Origin: Dichomitus squalens LYAD-421 SS1
Lineage: Eukaryota > Basidiomycota > Agaricomycetes > Polyporales > Polyporaceae
Assembly: GCF_000275845.1 (NCBI RefSeq)
Contig: NW_006766897.1
Location: 486,321-550,320 of the forward strand
Direction: 5' to 3'
Length of the DNA stretch: 64,000 nucleotides
In this document: positions 44,901 to 56,723 of the stretch, in pieces
How positions within the stretch are numbered: position 1 is the stretch's first letter
Layout of the letters: each line of letters starts with the position of its first letter
The notes under the pieces: model-generated
Told to the model about the DNA's origin: nothing
Databases searched by the model: none
Seen by the model: only the letters and a program-made list of their open reading frames with translations
Program-made: the position numbers and the translations under genes

Positions 44901-46110
44901 CTCCGCACACTGGCAGCGTGACGAAGTGCGCCGGGTTGTCGCGCTGCATGCGCCTGAACAGCTTCCCGAACACGCGCACGTGGCGCGTGAGCAGGTCGAG
45001 CGCGCGCTGCGACACGGCGTCCGCGGGCGGCCCCGCGCCCAGGGCGGAGACCAGCCCGATGCGCATCTCCGAGAGCGCCTGCAGCTGGACGGCCGCGTTC
45101 TGGAAGAAGTCCTGCACCCAGGGCGCGAACTCCTGGTAGTCGCGGCAGCAGGTGTAGCGGTGGTACGCCCAGAAAGCGAGCTTGACGAGGCATTTGAAGG
45201 TCAGGTGCGTGAGGAGGAGGTCTTCGGCCGTGCGCAATTGGCTGAGCGAGGCGGGGGCGATGGAGGATAGCGAGGATGAGATTCGCGCGTAGTGGGCTTG
45301 GAGGGGTAGTCGCAGATCCTCTACGAGCTGTAGAGATATGTAGGAAGAGTCATGCTAAGGGGAACCAGCTGCGTACCTTGCCCATGGTCTTGACGCCCGT
45401 CAACATCTTGAATCCCGCATACTCCTTCAGCACGGCGTTGAGGACTTGGAGCGAGCGGCGCAACACCAGGGTCGCGTTTGGGTCGCCGTTAGTGTATCGA
45501 GCGTCTACGGAGGAGTTGATCGCGCCTCCGAGATGCGACATGAGGTTCCCCCTGGCGAACACGATGAATACCGCGATATAGCAGGGATGTAGCAACTGAC
45601 GTACCAAGCGACGGGATAGTCCATCCGCGCGATCTTCGCGACAACGAGCGCGTTACACTCTGCAATCTACGGGGCAGCGGAACAGTCGTATCCGGAATGC
45701 AGACAGTGAGAATACCGCCCAATCACTCACAATGTCATCGGTCTCGTCCAAGAAGGAGAGGGTGCGTGCCCGGATGCGATCCTTGATCTCGGGAGGGAAG
45801 TTTCTGATGAATGACGTAGGTCTCTGTGTATGCATGAATGAAGACGGGATACTCACTTGCGCGACCTCCAGTGACCTGAAGTCGCGTTCTTAAACTGGAT
45901 CATGGCCTGTTGGCGGACCTGGAGAGGGACGGTTTTCTGAGCGGCGATTTCGTGCAGGATATCATAAGCTCCTGGTCGCTCTAGGAGATCCTTCAATCTA
46001 TGTGTCGAAACCTGCACTTCACTTGGGTTCTGGGATGCGGCGCCGCACACGACATTGTATAGCTCCTCGGGGGAGACGGGCTGTGGCTGAGCTTGGCTCG
46101 GGGGAGCCAT
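41959..46110 (-). CDS. KAP120: Importin-beta family karyopherin, importin-11 / Kap120-like
   Basis: HEAT-repeat nuclear transport receptor that binds Ran-GTP and cargo. The start MAPPSQAQPQPVSPEELYNV leads into the importin-beta N-terminal domain (ILHEIAAQKTVPLQVRQQAM; FKNATSGHWRSRK, then NFPPEIKDRIRARTLSFL after splicing). Further helical repeats include RSLQVLNAVLKEYAGFKMLT, LRTAEDLLLTHLTFKCLVKL, WVQDFFQNAAVQLQ, RHVRVFGKLFRRMQRDNPAH, VLTKEFVEDAVKILVTRF, ALYCAVGRCAIRLKGAIPFK, IAWLLGKLVADEC and TFAPFLPQVVTSLVQL. The C-terminus reads YLTNAEPTLLKQIYDAITGN, ending at TAA 41961..41959. More than ten introns interrupt it, and I did not fix every border. The order and spacing fit importin-11/Kap120 better than other karyopherins. 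It is divergent from SLX4. Confidence 0.92.
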
Positions 46111-46555
46111 AGTGAGATGCCAGTGATCCGCAAGGACAACACACGTGGGGTTGAAGTGAGATTAGGACAGTGCAGGCTTAAGTACAGGGAGGAGAGATGG
46201 ACAAAGGTCGGGACACGATGGGAGAAAGCAACGACGAAGGCTCGCAGCGACCCTGCAGGGCAGCGCGAGGCGTTGCCCGGGCGGGCGCTCAGGCTCCAGA
46301 GTCGCGGCCAAATAACGCGTCCACAACGCCACGCGTCTATCCCCGCGACGCGTTCTGTTTGCTTCCGAGCTTGGCCACAGTCCCGCTCTCCACCAGCCTC
46401 CTCACTGCAACGCGCCACGTCGCATGCAAATGCGCTGTGCGCCCGCCCTCTCTCGTCTTGTCCGTGTCAGCCCCAGAATACACACGGTTTACGTTGGCCT
46501 CTGTCCGCAGCCCGCTTCTCCTTTCACGATACTTCCCGACGCGAACCACAGCCAC
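46111..46555. promoter_or_regulatory. Shared divergent promoter of KAP120 and SLX4
   Basis: This 445-bp region separates two start codons. The SLX4 side is pyrimidine-rich (GCTTCTCCTTTCACG). No defined element is seen. Confidence 0.5.
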
Positions 46556-49348
46556 ATGACACGGGCCATTCCTCTACCCTCTTTCTCGCGTAGCCAGAGC
46601 TGGGCCTCGCAAGCCAGAACCGATACCACCGAGGAATACGTAGAGGACTCTGAGCCAGAGCGCCAGGAACGAAGGCTGAAGGCAAAAACACGTCGGGTGC
46701 AGGTTCAGAGGAGGAAGACCCCTCCGGCCGCGGTCGTGCAACCCGCGGAAGACGTCATCGAGCTCACGGACAGCAGCCCTTCTCGTCCGAACACTTCTGT
46801 ACCCCAACGGATCAAAGCCAAGCCCATAGTAATCATAGATGTGTCTGGTCCGTGTCCGTCCCCACCATGCCCATTCGAGAAGACTTAAGAAATAGTTCGC
46901 GCTTGCAGATAGCAGCGACTCGTCTGCGTATACACCACGGTCGCGCGGGAGCGATCACGCCCATGTTGTCGTAGGTGGTATCAACGCCAAGATTAGCGGG
47001 GGTATGTTCTGCCGCAGAGAGAAAAGAAGAGGCCACACTGAGGGGAGTTACAGACAGCACCTTCGACGAGTCCCTTCCCTCTATAGGGAAGCTCATTGGC
47101 CTACCTGAAGGAAAGCATCGGAACCGCGTAAAAGATTCAGATCCAGGCGACGTTCGCGAAGGGAGCAACCCAGCACGATCTTCGCCTCCGTCTCCAGCGC
47201 CCCGCGCGCCCCTATCCTTCGCCTCTGACGAAGGAAGCGACAGCGACGAAGGACAACTCAAGCTCAAGCGCTTCGCCTACGCCGCTCCCGCTCCCAACCC
47301 ACCAAGACGTACCGCCTCAAAAACACCATCCCCGGCGACACAAGAGTCCCAGACTCCCGAAGCGACGTCTTCCGCCGTGCCCCCGGCGAAAGCGAAGCGC
47401 CTCCCCAGCCATCGTTTCGCCGACGAGTTCACGGATTTCCGGCTATCGCGCCTCCTGAGGTGCGTGTCTTGCGACCTCGCCTGGACCGCGCGCAAGACCG
47501 TCAAGGAGAAGATGAAGCACATCCAGTCCTGCGCGAAGAAGAACAGGCTCACGGACGAGACGGTCCGCGTTCTCCTGCGGGCCGAGCTGGCCAAGCTGCA
47601 GCCCGTCGCGTCTTCGTCGAAGAGGAATTCTCCTGTCGAGCCCACCGTGCCGTCCGCACCAGAGACGTTGTTGGCAGAGACGGTGAGGGAGCAGAAGAAG
47701 AAGCGGGCCGGTCCGCGGCGGCAGGTCGAGCCCACAGTCAAAAGCGTTGCTGAGACTCGAGAGGACATCCTGAACAAGGCCCGTCTTCTGCTCCAGAATG
47801 CCCCCAATCGTGTCCCGCCCGCCGGCAGAGTCGTTCGGCAGATCGCGCAGAGTTCTGCTGCGCCAGTTGACCCGGAACCTGCTATGCCCCCTCCTACGCA
47901 GGCGTTCGCGAGAAGCAGCGTCGCTGCGCGCCATGATCTCCCGGACATACAGCCTGCAGACACTACACGCGCGTTTGGAGCCAGCCGGCTCGGTGTCGCT
48001 CGCGTCCAGCAGAGCATCATCAGCGCAGGGGCCGCTATTGCGGCGGAGTCGGACGTGTCGCCTCTTACTCAGGTCTTCAGCAGGAGCGCGTTGGGATCCG
48101 CCATGGCCGCAGTCGACCCCGCGGACGATATGCCTCCGGCCACCCAGGTATTCGCCCCGAGCAAGCTGAGACACGCAAGCGGGGTGGCTCGCGAAGTCCT
48201 TCACGCTCACGGTACGTCCTCTTCGAAATGTCTCAGTGCGATCACTTCGCTCACCTCTACGCAGACGACCCGATGGATGAACCCATCTCCCTGCACGATA
48301 CCTCCGAGGACGACTTGGACCTGGGCAAGTCCTCCCCTCCCCGGCCTGTAAGTGCCCCTCCCGCGATTGTCCTGTGAATGAGACTGATAACAACCAGACC
48401 GTGATCGAAATCATCTCCTCCCCCAGCTCAAGCGCAAACCATCTTCCACCTTTACCGACGGAGGCGAATCTCGCCCCCGCCCCCGTCCCTGCCCCCACAG
48501 TCTCGAGCCACCTCGCGCGTTCCCCATCTCCCTTGCACCCACTGTCACTGTTCGCAGAACAGAGCCAGGAGCCCGCTGGTGACGATGTCCCGGAGCCGTA
48601 TGCGCCTGCGCACGGCGACGACGCGGGCGACTTGTATGTACAGGACGATTATGATCATCAATGGAACGGCTGGTACGAGGACCAGGACGCGTGGGAAGAG
48701 CACGGGGACGCGTTCCTACATTACGACCCTGAGCGCGACGGCGCAGGGCCGTCTCGCACGAAGACGCAGGCGGCGGAAACGCAGGCGCCGCCGCGCGAAC
48801 GGAGGTTGCTAGCGATACCGGAGGACGACGTGCCTGGTGCGGGACCGTCCAGGGTCGGCCGGGAGCCGGGCCCTGCTATTGCCCCTGCTACGAAGCCCCC
48901 ATCGAAGAAGCGTGGGCGGCCGAAGGCGAACACGGATGAGAGCGACGCGGAAGTAAGCAAAGAAGGCAAGGAAATATCCCAAGAGGAGCTGAACGCGAAG
49001 CTCAAAGAGGCCATCCTGAAGGACGAGGCGCTCCATCTGCGCGTCTTGCGATACGAGGTACGTGCACCTGAGGCTCTTTGGGTACGTCTTCGGGCCTTGG
49101 GCTGGACGCGGCGTGATTCTCGTGCAGCCGATCCATTTCGACGTGTTCATGCAGCTTGCCGCGGGCGTCGGCGTCACGGACAGGAAGACGAAGCTGAGGG
49201 GGAAGGTGCGCGCGTTCCTCGACGAGAAGGTGTGTTTGAGCGAACCCTCCTCCCTTGGTTGTCTGATGGACTGACACGGGCACAGGCCATCCACTTCTAC
49301 GGCGCTGACCCAAGCAAGAACAGGACGAAACGCGCACGGCACTCTTAG
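46556..49348 (+). CDS. SLX4: Structure-specific endonuclease scaffold SLX4
   Basis: Nuclear scaffold that activates the SLX1 nuclease on branched DNA. The N-terminus (MTRAIPLPSFSRSQSWASQA) leads to charged, disordered sequence with an acidic DVIELTDSSPS stretch of the type that can bind SUMO. A zinc-finger-like CVSCDLAWTARKTVKEKMKH with IQSC follows (cysteines in a CxxC pair, then His and Cys), typical of fungal SLX4. A long Ser/Pro/Ala linker repeats PxTQxFxxSxL (PPTQAFARSSV, PLTQVFSRSAL, PATQVFAPSKL), three related copies. The C-terminal SLX1-binding domain is clear: LHLRVLRYE, spliced to PIHFDVFMQLAAGVGV, LRGKVRAFLDEK, then AIHFYGADPSKN. Six or so exons; interior borders are approximate. 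The 3' end is 222 bp from the convergent folylpolyglutamate synthase gene. Confidence 0.87.
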
Positions 49349-49570
49349 CATCATTGCCTTACTCTCACATAACCAGACTGGCTTGACTCTATACATTATT
49401 TGTAATTAAGCGGGCCTGTTGAAGGCTACATACACTACTACCACGATCTATCTAGTACGCGAAATGTATCTCAATATGTAACCAAAAGCAATGCCTACGA
49501 CAACGGACACGCGAACGAACGGATGGATGCTGGAGGTGACCCCCAACTAACCTCTTTCACGAGCAGGGAA

Positions 49571-51671
49571 TCAAAGGGCCACGTCGGACAAGCCGGCGAC
49601 CTCGATGACCCCACCTACGAGATGCAAGCTGCCAGCGACTAGGACGTCGACAGGCTTGTCGCCCGAGACGTTGAGCTTCCGGACGACATTGACTGCGTGT
49701 TCGATGGAGGGCAGGACGTGCACGTTGTCCTTCGGGAACGAGGGGACGAGGGAAGACCATGTGTCCGCGAGCTCGTGCTGGGTTTTCAGGTAGAGCTTGT
49801 CGTCGGTGCTGAGGGCCACCGTGGTGATGTCTAGGCAACAGCGGCAACGGTCAGTGTTCATTCTTCTAACAAGACGCAAACGAGGCGCTTTGGCATTGGA
49901 CGTACCGCCCTTGAAGGTGCCGTCTGCGTAGGTGACGTTCGCGCAGAAGACGACCTGGTTGAAGAGCGCGTCCGCCGCCTCGGTGAGCCCGTGCTTCTGC
50001 AGCTGCTCCGCGGCGCGGGCGAGCATAGCACCTAGGAACGCTTTCCCGGAGCGGCCGCTCGTGCAGTTGAAGATCAGCACCCGGGAGCGATCACCTCTAG
50101 TTTGATGGCGATTAGCCCTGGACTCTGCGCTGCGACGGCTGAGATCGACTCACAAGTGCTCTGGGTCCCTAAGTGCGATGTCTGGGCTGACGTACCACCG
50201 CATGCAGCAATCGAGGCTCTCCAGTGTGTGCGCCCCGTCGAGGAACCAAGTCGTCTTTTCGCTCTTAGGGTCGACAACGGTCTGACAGCGGCCAGGCCAC
50301 TTGGTCGCCTCCAATCCCCGCACGAATGGTTCGGGCAATCCCTCATCGAAGTCCTGCAATGCTTGTGCGGACAGGAATCTCTTGGCGAGCGCCACGGCGA
50401 GTTTAGCATTCTGGTACTGGTGACTTCCGGACAAGCCTGCAGAAACATCAGGCAGGGTGCTCGATCACAGATCAACCCTGAAGTGCTTACCGAGCTTGAC
50501 ATCCGGGAGCCCCGGTGGGCGTTGGACAATTTCAAACTCGGAGACCTGCCAATCGCTCTTTCTGTCTGTGAACATCATGGGTCGAGTGGTGACAGACCGA
50601 CCTTCACGATGTCGGCTTGCTCTTTTAGTACCGCAGCGGCTTCCTCCGGCTGTTCGACGGTCAGCGCTGGAACGCCTTCCTGATGATCACGCATATCGTC
50701 AACCCGTGCCAGACATGGGTCCGAGCGTGGCTCACCTTGAAGATACCGGCCTTTTGCCACGCGATGTCCTTCAGAGTGTTGCCCAGCACGTTGACATGGT
50801 CAATGCCGAGCGCAGTGATTCCGGTCACGATTGGCTTAGGAACGATGTTCGTGCTGTCATGTCTTCCACCAACGCCAACTTCGAGGATTGTGGCGTCAAC
50901 CTGTGGCGGGGCGTCCTGAGCAAGAATACTGCCAATGGATGATGACCTTCATACTTTGAGCTCCAGGAAGATATGATAGGCCAACAACGTCATGAAACGG
51001 AAGTATCCTGGCATTATGGATGTCTGTGGGTTGGCCGTCTACAGGGCCCTTTCAGCAAAGCTGTGATCGCATCTGATTCGCGTCAAATCTACCTTGGTGT
51101 TCCGCTGGAGCCGATCCCATACCTCAAAGAAGGACCTGACAAAGGTTTCCTCGTCCACTGGAGAACCGTTTATCCGAATTCGCTCACGCACGGAGACCAG
51201 GTGAGGGGAGGTGTAGAGACCTTCGTTCCGCGTTAGGTAGGAAATAACCTAAACAAACGCCTTCACGCACCGACTTTCCACTCCGGACGAGTAGCACGGA
51301 GGACAGAGTCAGTAAACGCGGATGTAGAACCTTTGCCCTTGGTTCCCGTGATATGTATTACGTTCAGCTTGTTCAAGTCGGACGGCTACAATGGACCATC
51401 ACGATGAGGCCCATCAGGGGAGGATGGAAATACGACTTGCGCTGTACCCTATTCTACCCAAGTACTCAATCATCTCCGGGATGGCGAACTCGCTCAGCCG
51501 TCCACCGGAGGCGCGGACGGCCTCCAAGGTGGCGGCATTGGACTGGAGGGAGTTGAGGTGATCGACCGCGTCGCGGTATGTTCTGGTCGACATGGTGCGG
51601 CGGAGGAAGGCAGGAAGTAGACGTATATATACAGGAAGATGGCGATAGGATAAGGAGAAGAGCGGGGACAT
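49571..51671 (-). CDS. MET7: Folylpolyglutamate synthase with alternative mitochondrial and cytosolic starts
   Basis: Adds glutamates to folates, retaining them in cytosol and mitochondria. ATGs at 51671 and 51593 are in frame with no stop between them. The shorter start gives [17 protein letters not shown], the usual cytosolic N-terminus. The longer one adds 26 residues with Arg and no acid ([20 protein letters not shown]), a mitochondrial-type presequence. The P-loop is [16 protein letters not shown], followed by [69 protein letters not shown] and WQKAGIFK. The C-terminal domain has [18 protein letters not shown] and [16 protein letters not shown], ending [11 protein letters not shown] at TGA 49573..49571 (with GGVI before it). 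Several short introns; not all borders fixed. It is divergent from the PPR gene. Confidence 0.95.
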
Positions 51672-51928
51672 CAGGGACGCATGGTTATCTGGCCGGCGCT
51701 GGCCCGCAGTGGCAGCTGAGTGAGTCGATTCTGCTCAAGACGGCGCAGAAGCAGGTCAGAGCGCACTGCCAGTGAGTCACGGGCCCGTGTCGCGCAAAAA
51801 TCCCCGCGTAGCCGCCCGCCACATACTTGCAGGCGAATGGAGTCCACAGCTTGCGCTGTCTCTCTCCACTGTCATATCTGTCTGGCCACATTTTTCTATT
51901 CCTTCATCCCCTTTCTGCTTTCCTCGAT
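51672..51928. promoter_or_regulatory. Shared divergent promoter of MET7 and the PPR gene, with a Gcn4-type site
   Basis: This 257-bp interval contains TGAGTCA at 51773-51779, the consensus core for Gcn4/CPC1-type bZIP factors that activate amino-acid biosynthesis genes. Regulation of MET7 by it is inference from the motif alone; one 7-bp match can occur by chance. Confidence 0.4.
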
Positions 51929-53882
51929 ATGCTGCGCAACGCTTGCGCACCTCTGACCGCCGTCACACGTCGACTATCCTCACCACTTACCCGCGCTGTA
52001 TCCACGGCTTCGGTGTCGCGAGAGCCATCTTCGTCAGTACAGCGCACTCTTCCAACGAGCCACCCCCGTCAAACTCCAAAGTTATGGAAAGGAAAGGGGA
52101 AAGAAAAGTCGGATGAGGGCGACGAAGGCTCGGGAAGACCCAAGCGTCTCCTCAAGCCGTACGATCTTACCCTGAGGTTGACCAACATGTGTGAGGAGGG
52201 AAAGCTAGACGAGGCTATCGACACTCTCAAAAGCATGCCTCTCGATGCACAGAACACCTCAACTTGGAACACCATGATCAGCCACGCTGGACGCGCAGGT
52301 CGATACCAGCTAGCCTACCAGCTGTACATCGAGGTGTGTTCTCTTTCGCTCCCCAGCATCCCCAGCCACTCTGAGGGTGAGGCCACAGATGAAACGTCGC
52401 GGCTTCAAGCCCGCTCTGCGTACATATACGACCCTCATGTCTGTCTTCACCAAAGTCCCGTCCTGGGAGGACCGCTCGAAACTCATCCAGAACGTCCACA
52501 AGACGTACGAAAATTACCTCGCGTACATCGAGCTCGTCAAAGGCCACAACCCCAAGAGCCCTGAGTACAGCGTCGCGCCCATAAACGCATACCTCTCCAT
52601 CCTCGGCCGCGTAGGCGAGCACCAGCGCATGTTCGACGTCTACAACGCGCTCGACGAGTCCGGCCCCTTCTCCCCGACCAGCGTCACCTACACAGTTGTC
52701 CTGCGCGCCCTAGGGCTACATAGCACGGCTGCACGGGGCGACACCGAGCAGGGGCGCGCGATCCGGGAGCGCCACGCGTCCGACGCGCGCCTCATCTGGC
52801 GACAGCTCACGAAACGCATCGAGGACGGCGCTCCCATCGCCGTCGACGCCTTCCTCATCAGCGCCCTCATCCGGGTGCTCGCACTTGGCAGGCCTGCGGA
52901 CCAGATCGCGGCGTTCGACGTCCTCCGCGAGCACGTCGGGCTCGCGAAGCCCGGCGAGACCGCCCCAGCCCCCACCGTCGAAATGTCGGCCCCACTGCTC
53001 GCGGACGTGCTCTCGCTCTGCAACGCCGCCAAGAAGCACCGGCTGACCGTGCACTTCGCGCAGCAGCTCATGGACAAGAACCCGTCCCTGCTCGACCGCG
53101 GGCACATGGACCACATCCTCGCAGCGTACGGCGCGCTCGCTGCGACGGGCTCGACGACCGAGGCCGCCCGCGCGCTGCAGACGCTCGAGTGGATGGTCGA
53201 GCAGGAGATGTCGAGCAAGGACGGCCACAAGATCCGCCCCGGGCTCTCGACCTACACGTTCGTGCTCGTCGCGTGCTGGCGCGCGAAGGACTGGGAGAGC
53301 ACGATGCGCACGTTCGAGCTTATGACCGGCTACCGCGCGAAGGACTTCGCGGACGGGGCGGCGGACGCCCCGCAGCAGGTCGTCCGCGCGTCGGGGCGGA
53401 ACGTCCTTCCCGATGCTGCTGGGGCGTCGTGCATCGCCCGCGTAGCCCTCGCCACCGGGGACGAGGCGGTTATGCGCCAGTGCCTGCGCATCGTGCACCG
53501 GCTGAACCTCACGCGGTACCTGTCCCTGGCCGGCGGAGAGGCGGAGGCGGAGCCGGCTCGGGGAGTGCCAGCGTCCAGGAAGGACGCGACGTACTACGCG
53601 CACAAGATGGCGTCCGCGCTCGTCGAGGCCGTCGATGTCCTCGTACCGAGGAGGACGGACGACAGCCCGCGGCTGGGGCACGAAGAGAGGAACTTCGTGG
53701 CGATCCGCTCGGCGGCGCGGGGCTTCCTGATCGCCCATCGGCACCAGCGACCGAATGCGAACGACACCCCTCTTCTGGAGGAAGAGTTGCTCGGGAGCGA
53801 GCAGGGCCTATCCGCCATGGACGAGGCGGTAGAGTGGGAGCGGATAGCCAGAGAGCAAAAGTCGAACAGTAGATCCTTCTAA
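51929..53882 (+). CDS. Pentatricopeptide-repeat-type mitochondrial protein
   Basis: Exons 51929..52333 and 52389..53882 sum to 1899 nt (632 aa). The N-terminus is a mitochondrial presequence (MLRNACAPLTAVTRRLSS; Arg, Ser and Thr with no acid). Helical repeats of PPR type follow: KPYDLTLRLTNMCEEGKLDE, TSTWNTMISHAGRAGRYQLA, RTYTTLMSVFTK, PINAYLSILGRVGEHQRMFD, SVTYTVVLRALGLH, FLISALIRVLALGRP, GLSTYTFVLVACWRAKDWES. Such proteins bind organellar RNA and control its processing or translation. The C-terminal third (AGASCIARVALATGDEAVMR onward) is helical and less repeat-like. The start has an intact presequence and no upstream in-frame ATG that extends it sensibly. Target RNA is unknown. It is convergent with the aspartic protease gene. 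Confidence 0.88.
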
Positions 53883-54412
53883 TTGCTTACATCCCGACCT
53901 AATGCCGTCTCATGGAATACATGCCGCTCGCTGTGCCTGCATGAGACCTGGGGCTGCTGAAGCACCATCCACACAAACACAGTCGACGAGCGCGAACGGC
54001 CAGTTTTGACTATGTACAGCGGGTGCACAGCGCACACGGGGCGAGAAAGAGAGCACATAACAAGAAATATATCTGGCAGCCACCAGTCCGTTCCAAGAAG
54101 CGTGCGGGAGAGCCACACCACGCTGCAATATACTACTGACAAGGAGGGTCCATTCGTCGTCAACAGAGCAACACAACATGATACGCGTAGGAGGGACAGG
54201 GACAGGGCGCGAGTACGGTGTAGATGATGAAGCAGCACAGAGGAGAGAATACGTCGAGCATACCGATATACGTGTACGTGCGTGCATGAGCGGCATGACA
54301 TCCCACCCCCCGCCCCTGCCACCACTGCCACTTCACCCCCAACAGCCCGCAAACCACAAACAGCAAGAGCAAGAACGCTCAGACAAAACTCCATGTGCAG
54401 CCCGTGCACGCC
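53883..54412. other. Convergent spacer, PPR gene / aspartic protease
   Basis: Between the two stop codons; holds both 3' UTRs. I see no coding or RNA gene. Confidence 0.5.
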
Positions 54413-56723
54413 TCACGCGACGGACTTTGGCCTGTCCCCCGCCCGGATGGTGCTGTCCCCAAAGCCCGGCTTCGAGAACGCCGGGGAGGGCGGCACGAAC
54501 GTGTCCTCCGTCAGCGCCATCGACACGGGCTGGTACGCCCCGAGCCCTCCAGGCCCGGGCCCGGGCGTGTCCTCGATGTACGACGACGCGCGGTGGAGCG
54601 GCATGGGCGTCGCGCGCCCCGGGGTCCGACGCGCTCGCGCCGCGCGGCTGCTGCGGCGGCGGAGCAGGTACACGACGCCCGCGGCGACGAGGACGAGGAC
54701 GACGAGTGCGTTGAGGGCCATGATCGCGAGGAGGGCGGGGAGGTACGCCTGGAGCTTGTTGAGCGTGTCCGCGAGCTTGTCCGAGACGTCGACGGTCGTC
54801 GAGCCGCCTGCGGCGGCGGCGCCCGTCGCGGAGACGCTTTGGGCGCGGTAGCTGATGTTGGTCGAGGCGGAGCCGCCGCGGTCCGCGTGGAACTCCTTGG
54901 AGGCGGTGTTGGGGTCGACGAGGGAGAGGAGCTGCATGTAGGGGTTGCCCATGTTGCCCGAGCTGTCGTAGTCGCCGAAGTCGTAGACGGTGTACAGGGA
55001 CCGCATGACGTTGTCGCCGATGAGCCAGTCGCTAGATTCACGCAGGAGTGAGCTTGGCGGATGCCACAAGGCTACTGCTGCACCGCAAATACGTACAACT
55101 GGCCAGCTCCGACGGAGACCGCCTGCGGGATGAAAGACCCGACGCACAGGGTGCTGTCGCTGAGGCTTTTGGGCGTCACATCCAGAGGGTGAATTGGGTA
55201 CACAGAGGAGCTGCAGCAGGCCGCCATTGAGCACACCTCCGGGATCTCGTCATCGTTCGTTCCTTGAATTCACTTACCCGAACTGAAGAGCAATGTCGAC
55301 CTCCGCGTCGCAAGGGACGACCCACTGACCGAGAGCCGAGTTGTAGGACGCGCCCTGAACGTTGCCGTAGATCGCATCGCACACTTCCTTCGTTGCGTAC
55401 CTAAGCGAGACGACGCGGGATTAGCACACTGTGCGCGAATCTCGTATAAATGCAGCAGATCTCGACTGACGTGTATGACGTGCCACTGTCGAGCATTACG
55501 ACCGCCTTGCCTGACGGAGCGCCGGCTACACTGGTGTTCAGAGGGATCACGGTGTTGTTGTTGGCGAGGACGATGGCATCGAGCAGCACTGTCCAGCGGG
55601 TGGGGTCGGACGCGGGGAAGGTGGAAATCTTCGGGCTGTTCGCGACGTCCTTGTAGTCATCATCATACTCGCCTGATGAGAAGCACATTAGAACCCAACA
55701 GCGACGACTATGTCGCGAATCGCACCTATTGTGAAGGACCCCTCGACATCACCACCAGACTCCGTCGTCCTCTGGAGGGCGAAGGCGATGAAGTTGGGCT
55801 CTTTCGGGTTGTCTGCGAAGAGGTTAGAGAGGAGGGCCTTGCCATCTGACTGGCCAGCATTTGTGAGCGCGTTGTCGACGCTTGAGAGCTTGCTGAAACC
55901 CAGTCCGACGATGCCGTCGACACCGTACGAAAGGATGGGGTTGCTGGCTTCAGACGCATCAATGAAGGCTTGTTTGGGCACGTTGATGCTAGACCGAATA
56001 TAATCAGGACGGGAGTGGGTGTGCGAGTCTGCCCATGCTCGCTCACCCAGCGAATTCAACGGCAGTGTAAGAAATGTGGCCGTATGTTGAGCCTATGCCG
56101 TACTACAGGGACGTCGTGAGAGGTCTTGCGACGGAGATTACGGCGGCGACACTCACGGTTACATTAAGCGTCAAGGCCTAGGCAGCAAAACGGTAAGCCA
56201 GGTATCCAAAGTGATCTTAGCTGGAACATACCGTCTGATTAGCGTTGGGTAGTGGAGAGGAGGCTCCCTTAACCCAGAGGTCGGAGGAGCCGGTATCAAG
56301 TTGCAAAGGGTATTCTGAGCGACTACCATAAGGACGTACGGAGGTAGAGCCCAAAACTGTCAAACGTACCTGTTCCTCCTACGGTGACCTGTACCGGGAC
56401 GATGAGGAGGTACTCGATGGGGGGATGGCGGTAGAACTCACGTTAGCAATATACAACAGATCATGGAACGAGCTGTCGCAGACAGCTCAGTTGGGATCCC
56501 TGGTATTCGGGGACAATAAATCATACCTTAGGTCGGCATCGTCTCCGTTGCCGGAAGAGGTCGACGAAGCGGCAGCAAGGACAGGTCGGCGAAAGGAAGT
56601 CTTGCCAGAACGCTTCTGGGGAGAATGGTTCGGCCGTTTGCGCTGTGTGAAGGAGATCTTGGCTGCTTCAGACAGAGTAGCGGAGAGAAAGAGACCGAGG
56701 GCGAGGGAGGATGAGAGCCTCAT
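54413..56723 (-). CDS. Pepsin-family aspartic protease with a C-terminal membrane anchor
   Basis: Secretory-pathway A1 protease. The signal peptide (RLSSSLALGLFLSATLSEA) is followed by a basic propeptide (QRKRPNHSPQKRSGKTSFRR). The first catalytic loop is LDTGSSDLWVKG and the second LDSGTSYT, so both active-site aspartates are present. Supporting blocks are GVDGIVGLGFSKLSSVDNA, FIAFALQRTTESGGDVEGSF and DWLIGDNVMRSLYTVYDFG. Downstream of the protease fold lies a Ser/Thr/Ala-rich stalk, then the hydrophobic segment ALLAIMALNALVVLVLVAAG and a basic cytosolic start LLRRRSSRAARARR. The tail of about 70 residues is Pro-rich. It is probably attached to plasma or vacuolar membrane by a true helix, not a GPI signal, because a long charged tail follows. 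Several short introns; borders within are approximate. Confidence 0.9.

Noticed and set aside
52716..53744. 342-codon minus frame antisense to the PPR gene
   Set aside because: Arg-rich shadow frame of a GC-rich exon whose sense strand has clear repeats.
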